Shown piece after piece: positions 7,932 through 10,794 of a stretch of DNA of 10,794 nucleotides. The DNA comes from Aquamicrobium sp. (GTDB taxonomy: Bacteria; Pseudomonadota; Alphaproteobacteria; Rhizobiales; Rhizobiaceae), in the NCBI GenBank assembly GCA_014860725.1, contig JACZJD010000250.1, forward strand, positions 1 through 10,794, given 5' to 3'. A model generated the notes under the pieces. That model was not told where the DNA came from. It saw only the letters and a program-made list of their open reading frames with translations, and ran no database searches. How positions within the stretch are numbered: the stretch's first letter is position 1; every line of letters begins with the position of its first letter. The position numbers were made by a program, and so were the translations under genes.

Positions 7932-9131
7932 ATGAACATCTCACAAAGCCCGAACGCCGATCACATGCCTACCCTGGCGGTCGGGGAGGACTTTCCCGAG
8001 CTTCGCGAGGCAGTGCGGCGCATCTGCGCCCGCTATCCCGGCCCGTACTGGCGCGAGCTCGAGGACAGGCAGGCCTATCCGTCGGCATTCGTCGACGAGC
8101 TGACCAAGGAAGGTTTCCTCGCAGCGCTGATTCCGGAGGAATATGGCGGCGCGGGACTGTCGCTGCGGGCGGCGGCGGTGATCCTGCAGGAGATCAACGC
8201 CAATGGCTGCCAGGCGAGCCCCTGCCATGCCCAGATGTACATCATGGGCACGCTGCTGCGGCACGGAAGCGAGGAGCAGAAGCGCCGCTACCTCCCCGCC
8301 ATCGCCAGCGGCGAGCTGCGGCTGCAGGCGTTCGGCGTCACCGAGCCGACCACCGGCTCCGACACGACCCGGCTGAAGACCCGGGCGGAGCGGAAGGGCG
8401 ACCGCTACGTCATCACCGGTCAGAAGGTATGGACCTCGCGCGCCCTGCATTCCGACCTGCTGCTGCTGCTGGTTCGCACCACGCCGCTGGACCAAGTCAG
8501 GCGCAAGACCGAGGGCCTGTCGGTGCTGCTGATCGACATGCGCGAGGCGGTCGGCAACGGGCTGGAGATCAGGCCGCTTCCGGCAATGATCAACCACAGC
8601 GCCACCGAGATATTCTTCGACGGGCTGGAGGTTCCGGTCGACTGCCTCATCGGCGAGGAAGGCCGGGGATTCCGCTACATACTGGACGGGATGAACGCCG
8701 AGCGCATCCTGGTCGCGACCGAGGCGCTGGGCGACGGCTACTGGTGCCTCGCGCAGGCGGTCGAATACGCCAACACGCGCAACGTGTTCGGGCGCTCGAT
8801 CGGCAGCAATCAGGGGGTCCAGTTCCCGATCGCGCGCTGCCATGTCGAGCTGGAGGCGGCCGACCTGATGTGCCGCAAGGCGGCCGCCCTGTTCGAGGCG
8901 GGCGCGGACGCGGGCGCGGCCGCCAACATGGCCAAGCTGCTCGCCTCCGAGGCCAGCTTTCACGCCGCCGACGTGGCGATGCAGACCTTCGGCGGCTTCT
9001 CCTTCGCCCGGGAATACGGCATCGAGCGCAAATGGCGGGAAACGCGCCTCTACCAGATCGCCCCCATCTCCACCAATCTGGTGCTGGCCTATGTCGCCCA
9101 GCATGTGCTCGGCATGGACCGTTCCTACTGA
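7932..9131 (+). CDS. Acyl-CoA dehydrogenase (FAD) with the isovaleryl/long-chain-type catalytic Glu
   Basis: This 399-aa flavoenzyme desaturates an acyl-CoA at C2-C3 and passes electrons to ETF. The three-domain layout is clear: N-terminal helices with LIPEEYGGAGLS (about 66-77), the middle beta domain with FGVTEPTTGSD and GQKVWTS, and the C-terminal helices with FGRSIGSNQGVQFPIA. At the medium-chain enzyme's catalytic position (YEGT) this protein has Y-Q (Q375 in LYQIAPISTN). The ER pair in NAERILVAT (E257) supplies the glutamate used by isovaleryl- and long-chain enzymes. The start ATG has a weak GAGAAG-type RBS and sits 32 bp after the CoA-transferase stop. By context it would desaturate the CoA ester made by that enzyme, perhaps a succinyl-CoA derivative. 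Substrate assignment is inference. Confidence 0.93.
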   Translation: MNISQSPNADHMPTLAVGEDFPELREAVRRICARYPGPYWRELEDRQAYPSAFVDELTKEGFLAALIPEEYGGAGLSLRAAAVILQEINANGCQASPCHAQMYIMGTLLRHGSEEQKRRYLPAIASGELRLQAFGVTEPTTGSDTTRLKTRAERKGDRYVITGQKVWTSRALHSDLLLLLVRTTPLDQVRRKTEGLSVLLIDMREAVGNGLEIRPLPAMINHSATEIFFDGLEVPVDCLIGEEGRGFRYILDGMNAERILVATEALGDGYWCLAQAVEYANTRNVFGRSIGSNQGVQFPIARCHVELEAADLMCRKAAALFEAGADAGAAANMAKLLASEASFHAADVAMQTFGGFSFAREYGIERKWRETRLYQIAPISTNLVLAYVAQHVLGMDRSY

Positions 9132-9163
9132 GCCCCGATGACCAGCCGTCAAGGAAACAAGTG

Positions 9164-10057
9164 ATGCTTCGTCTGCGATCCTGGATGTTCGTTCCGGGCA
9201 ACTCCGAGAAAATGATCACGAAGGCATTCGGCCTCGACCTCGACGTCGCCATGCTCGACCTGGAGGACGGCGTCGTGCCGGCGCTGAAGTCCGCGGCGCG
9301 GCCGGTGGTCGCCGCCGCGCTCTCCTCCCCGCGCGCCGGGGCGGGACCCGTCCGCTATGTTCGCGTCAACGGCGTCGACACCGGCGAGCTCGACGCCGAT
9401 CTCGATGCGGTGGTCGTCGACGGGCTGGAAGGCCTCGTGCTGCCCAAGGTCGAGTCGGTCGAGCAGGTGCGCGCCGTCGCCGCAACGCTCGACAGGCTGG
9501 AGCGCGAGCGCGGCCTGCGCGCGGGGACCGTGCGGCTCATGCTGGCCATCGAGACGGCCGGGGCGATCATCGCCGCGCCGGCGCTGGCCGTCGCCTCGCC
9601 GCGCGTCTCGGGCCTGATGTTCGGCGCGGAGGACTACAGCCGCGACCTCGGCCTGCCGACCGTGCGCACCGGCCATGCGCGCGATTTCATCTATGCGCGG
9701 TCGGCGATCGTGGTGGCGGCGGCAGCCGCCCGCGTCGCCTCCGTCGACGGCGTCTGGCCCGACCTGACCGATGTCGAGGGGCTGCGGCGCGACGCCTTCC
9801 TGGCGCGCGACCTCGGCTTCGGCGGCAAGTCGATGATCCATCCCGGCCAGATCGCGCCGGTCAACGAGATTTTCAGCCCGACCGGCGAGGAGATCGACTA
9901 CGCCAGGACGCTGATCGCCGAGTTCGAGGAGGCGGTGGCGGACGGGCGCGGCAGCATCAGCTTCCGCGGCCAGCTCGTCGACCGTCCGATCTACGAGCGC
10001 GCCCGCGCGACGCTTCGTCTGGGCGAGCGCGCCGTCAACGAGGGAGCCGCATCATGA
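9164..10057 (+). CDS. HpcH/HpaI aldolase family lyase, CitE / malyl-CoA-lyase-like
   Basis: This 297-aa Mg-dependent TIM-barrel lyase cleaves a 3-hydroxy-3-carboxy-type acyl-CoA (malyl-, citramalyl- or methylmalyl-CoA like) into a short acyl-CoA and a 2-oxo acid. Visible motifs are RSWMFVPGN (5-13), MLDLEDGV (30-37), R67 in YVRVNG, metal ligand E130 in LAIETAGA, GAEDYSRDLG (154-163, D157 second metal ligand) and GFGGKSMIHPGQI (218-230). The length fits stand-alone CitE-like proteins. No citrate lyase alpha or gamma subunits are nearby, so citrate cleavage is unlikely. ATG 9164 was preferred over GTG 9161 because AAGGA lies eight bases upstream. The stop overlaps the MaoC start (ATGA). Gene order with an acyl-CoA dehydrogenase before and MaoC after recalls the mycobacterial Rv2498c region (from memory of established work), whose CitE-like product is a beta-hydroxyacyl-CoA lyase. 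Confidence 0.92.
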   Translation: MLRLRSWMFVPGNSEKMITKAFGLDLDVAMLDLEDGVVPALKSAARPVVAAALSSPRAGAGPVRYVRVNGVDTGELDADLDAVVVDGLEGLVLPKVESVEQVRAVAATLDRLERERGLRAGTVRLMLAIETAGAIIAAPALAVASPRVSGLMFGAEDYSRDLGLPTVRTGHARDFIYARSAIVVAAAAARVASVDGVWPDLTDVEGLRRDAFLARDLGFGGKSMIHPGQIAPVNEIFSPTGEEIDYARTLIAEFEEAVADGRGSISFRGQLVDRPIYERARATLRLGERAVNEGAAS

Positions 10058-10557
10058 CCGTCAAGGAAGGCTGGCAGGGACGTTTCTTCGAGGATTTCGA
10101 AGTCGGTGACGTCTACCGCTCGCGCATCGGCCGCACCATCACCGACGCCGACAACGTGCTTTTCACGCTGATGAGCAACAACACCAACCAGATCCATTTC
10201 AACGCCGAGTACGCGCGCCAGACCGGCTTCGACAAGCCGCTGGTCAATTCCATCGTCACGCTCGCCGTGGTGGCCGGGCTTGGGGTGACCGACGTCAGCG
10301 AGAACGGCTTTGCGCTGGGCTGGGACGCGATCACCCTGCCCAATCCGGTGTTCGCAGGCGATACGCTCTATTCGGAATCGGAGGTCGTGGCCGTGCGGGA
10401 ATCGCAGTCCCGGCCGCAGCAGGGCGTGATCAAGGTCCGCACCCGCGGGCTGAAGCAGGACGGCACCGTGGTCATCGACTACACGCGCAGCGTCATGGTC
10501 TGGAAGCGCGCCCACGCACCCGGTCGCAGCACCTTCCCCGAGCCGAAGCGGGGCTGA
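10054..10557 (+). CDS. MaoC-like hotdog-fold enoyl-CoA hydratase
   Basis: This 167-aa protein of the MaoC/(R)-hydratase family adds water to an enoyl-CoA to give the hydroxyacyl-CoA that the lyase would cleave. The hydratase motif is SNNTNQIHFNAEYA (41-54). Histidine H48 is conserved, but the Asp five residues before it in (R)-hydratases such as PhaJ is Asn43 here. FFEDFEVGDVY (11-21), LPNPVFAGDTLYSESEV (95-111) and the SRPQQG turn (119-124) are typical of the single-domain members found beside CitE-like genes, including Mycobacterium Rv2499c. The start has GAGGGAG seven bases upstream and overlaps the lyase stop by four bases, so the two are translationally coupled. A mesaconyl- or itaconyl-CoA-type hydratase is the best guess. 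A hydratase impaired by the Asn, or a thioesterase-like role, cannot be excluded. Confidence 0.9.
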   Translation: MTVKEGWQGRFFEDFEVGDVYRSRIGRTITDADNVLFTLMSNNTNQIHFNAEYARQTGFDKPLVNSIVTLAVVAGLGVTDVSENGFALGWDAITLPNPVFAGDTLYSESEVVAVRESQSRPQQGVIKVRTRGLKQDGTVVIDYTRSVMVWKRAHAPGRSTFPEPKRG

Positions 10558-10635
10558 CGGTCCGGCAGCGGCGAGAAAACATTTCATGAAGAGGGCGCGC
10601 GGAGGCGGCCCGCAGCCAAGCCAAGGACAGCATCC

Positions 10636-10794
10636 GTGCCCTACCAGCCCCTGCAGGACCCGCCCGCGAAGGCCGGGGTGGGTGGCGGAGGCGGCGCGTC
10701 GAAGGTGAAGGCGGTCTCGGGAAGCGCGGGCGAGGCGAAGGTGGACGTCGCGGTCATCGGCGGCGGCATCACCGGGGTTTCGGCGGCCCTGCAC
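10636..10794 (+). CDS. FAD-dependent amine/amino-acid oxidoreductase (DAO family), N-terminal fragment
   Basis: Only the first 53 residues are visible before the right edge. The dinucleotide-binding start VDVAVIGGGITGVSAALH (residues 36-53) fits the D-amino-acid oxidase/glycine oxidase/OrdL-PuuB group of FAD enzymes, which oxidise primary or secondary amines and N-substituted amino acids. The start is a GTG with AAGGA eight bases upstream; no ATG lies between it and the FAD motif. A Gly-, Ala- and Lys-rich leader (about residues 11-35, with five consecutive Gly) precedes the flavin fold. OrdL/PuuB-type proteins also carry an extension here, but this one looks low in complexity. It lies 78 bp after the MaoC gene and is probably in the same operon. 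It might release or oxidise the pathway amine. Substrate assignment is not possible from the fragment. Confidence 0.8.
   Translation, partial: MPYQPLQDPPAKAGVGGGGGASKVKAVSGSAGEAKVDVAVIGGGITGVSAALH

Noticed and set aside
9164..10057. Citrate lyase beta subunit (citE) of a citrate lyase complex
   Set aside because: No citD, citF, citC or citX is nearby. The neighbours are acyl-CoA enzymes, so a stand-alone CitE-like lyase is the better reading.
10574..10587. Fourth operator-like sequence AGAAAACATTTCAT between the MaoC and FAD oxidoreductase genes
   Set aside because: It matches the operator at 11 of 14 positions but lacks the central CG and the left half is poor. No promoter was seen next to it.

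Overview
The window reads as chromosomal or large-replicon DNA of a high-GC alphaproteobacterium, most likely Hyphomicrobiales (Rhizobiales). This rests on the strong G/C third-position bias, TTGAC-type -35 boxes and the protein families present. It is inference from composition and gene content, not a taxonomic placement. I see no tRNA, rRNA, insertion sequence or CRISPR array.

The window holds ten genes of one apparent catabolic locus in three transcription units. Leftward from about 2790 run the alpha (PYR domain) and beta (TPP-binding domain) subunits of a split thiamine-diphosphate 2-oxo-acid decarboxylase, followed by an NAD(P)-dependent aldehyde dehydrogenase that leaves the left edge with only its last residues missing. 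Leftward from about 5220 run an enolase-superfamily enzyme of the muconate-lactonizing (MLE) subgroup and, overlapping it by 22 bp, a LacI-family regulator. Rightward from about 5300 run a class I aminotransferase of aspartate type, a family III CoA-transferase, an acyl-CoA dehydrogenase, a CitE/HpcH-type C-C lyase, a MaoC hotdog hydratase (4-bp overlap with the lyase gene) and the start of an FAD-dependent amine/amino-acid oxidoreductase cut by the right edge.

Three near-identical operators of the form TGAAACGTTTCA lie in the two intergenic control regions. One sits between the divergent enolase and aminotransferase promoters and directly abuts both predicted -35 boxes. One sits just upstream of the -35 box of the decarboxylase promoter. 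A third lies 157 bp further upstream, about 15 helical turns away. The LacI-type protein is the obvious candidate to bind them, so all three units would form one regulon.

Read together, the enzymes suggest a linear route. An amino acid, possibly with an acidic side chain, is freed or oxidised and transaminated to a 2-oxo acid, decarboxylated to an aldehyde, oxidised to an acid, activated to a CoA ester, desaturated, hydrated, and cleaved to a short acyl-CoA plus a 2-oxo acid. The substrate is not identified. A branched glutamate analogue such as 4-methylglutamate would fit every step on paper, but that is a hypothesis. The role of the enolase-superfamily member is unknown.
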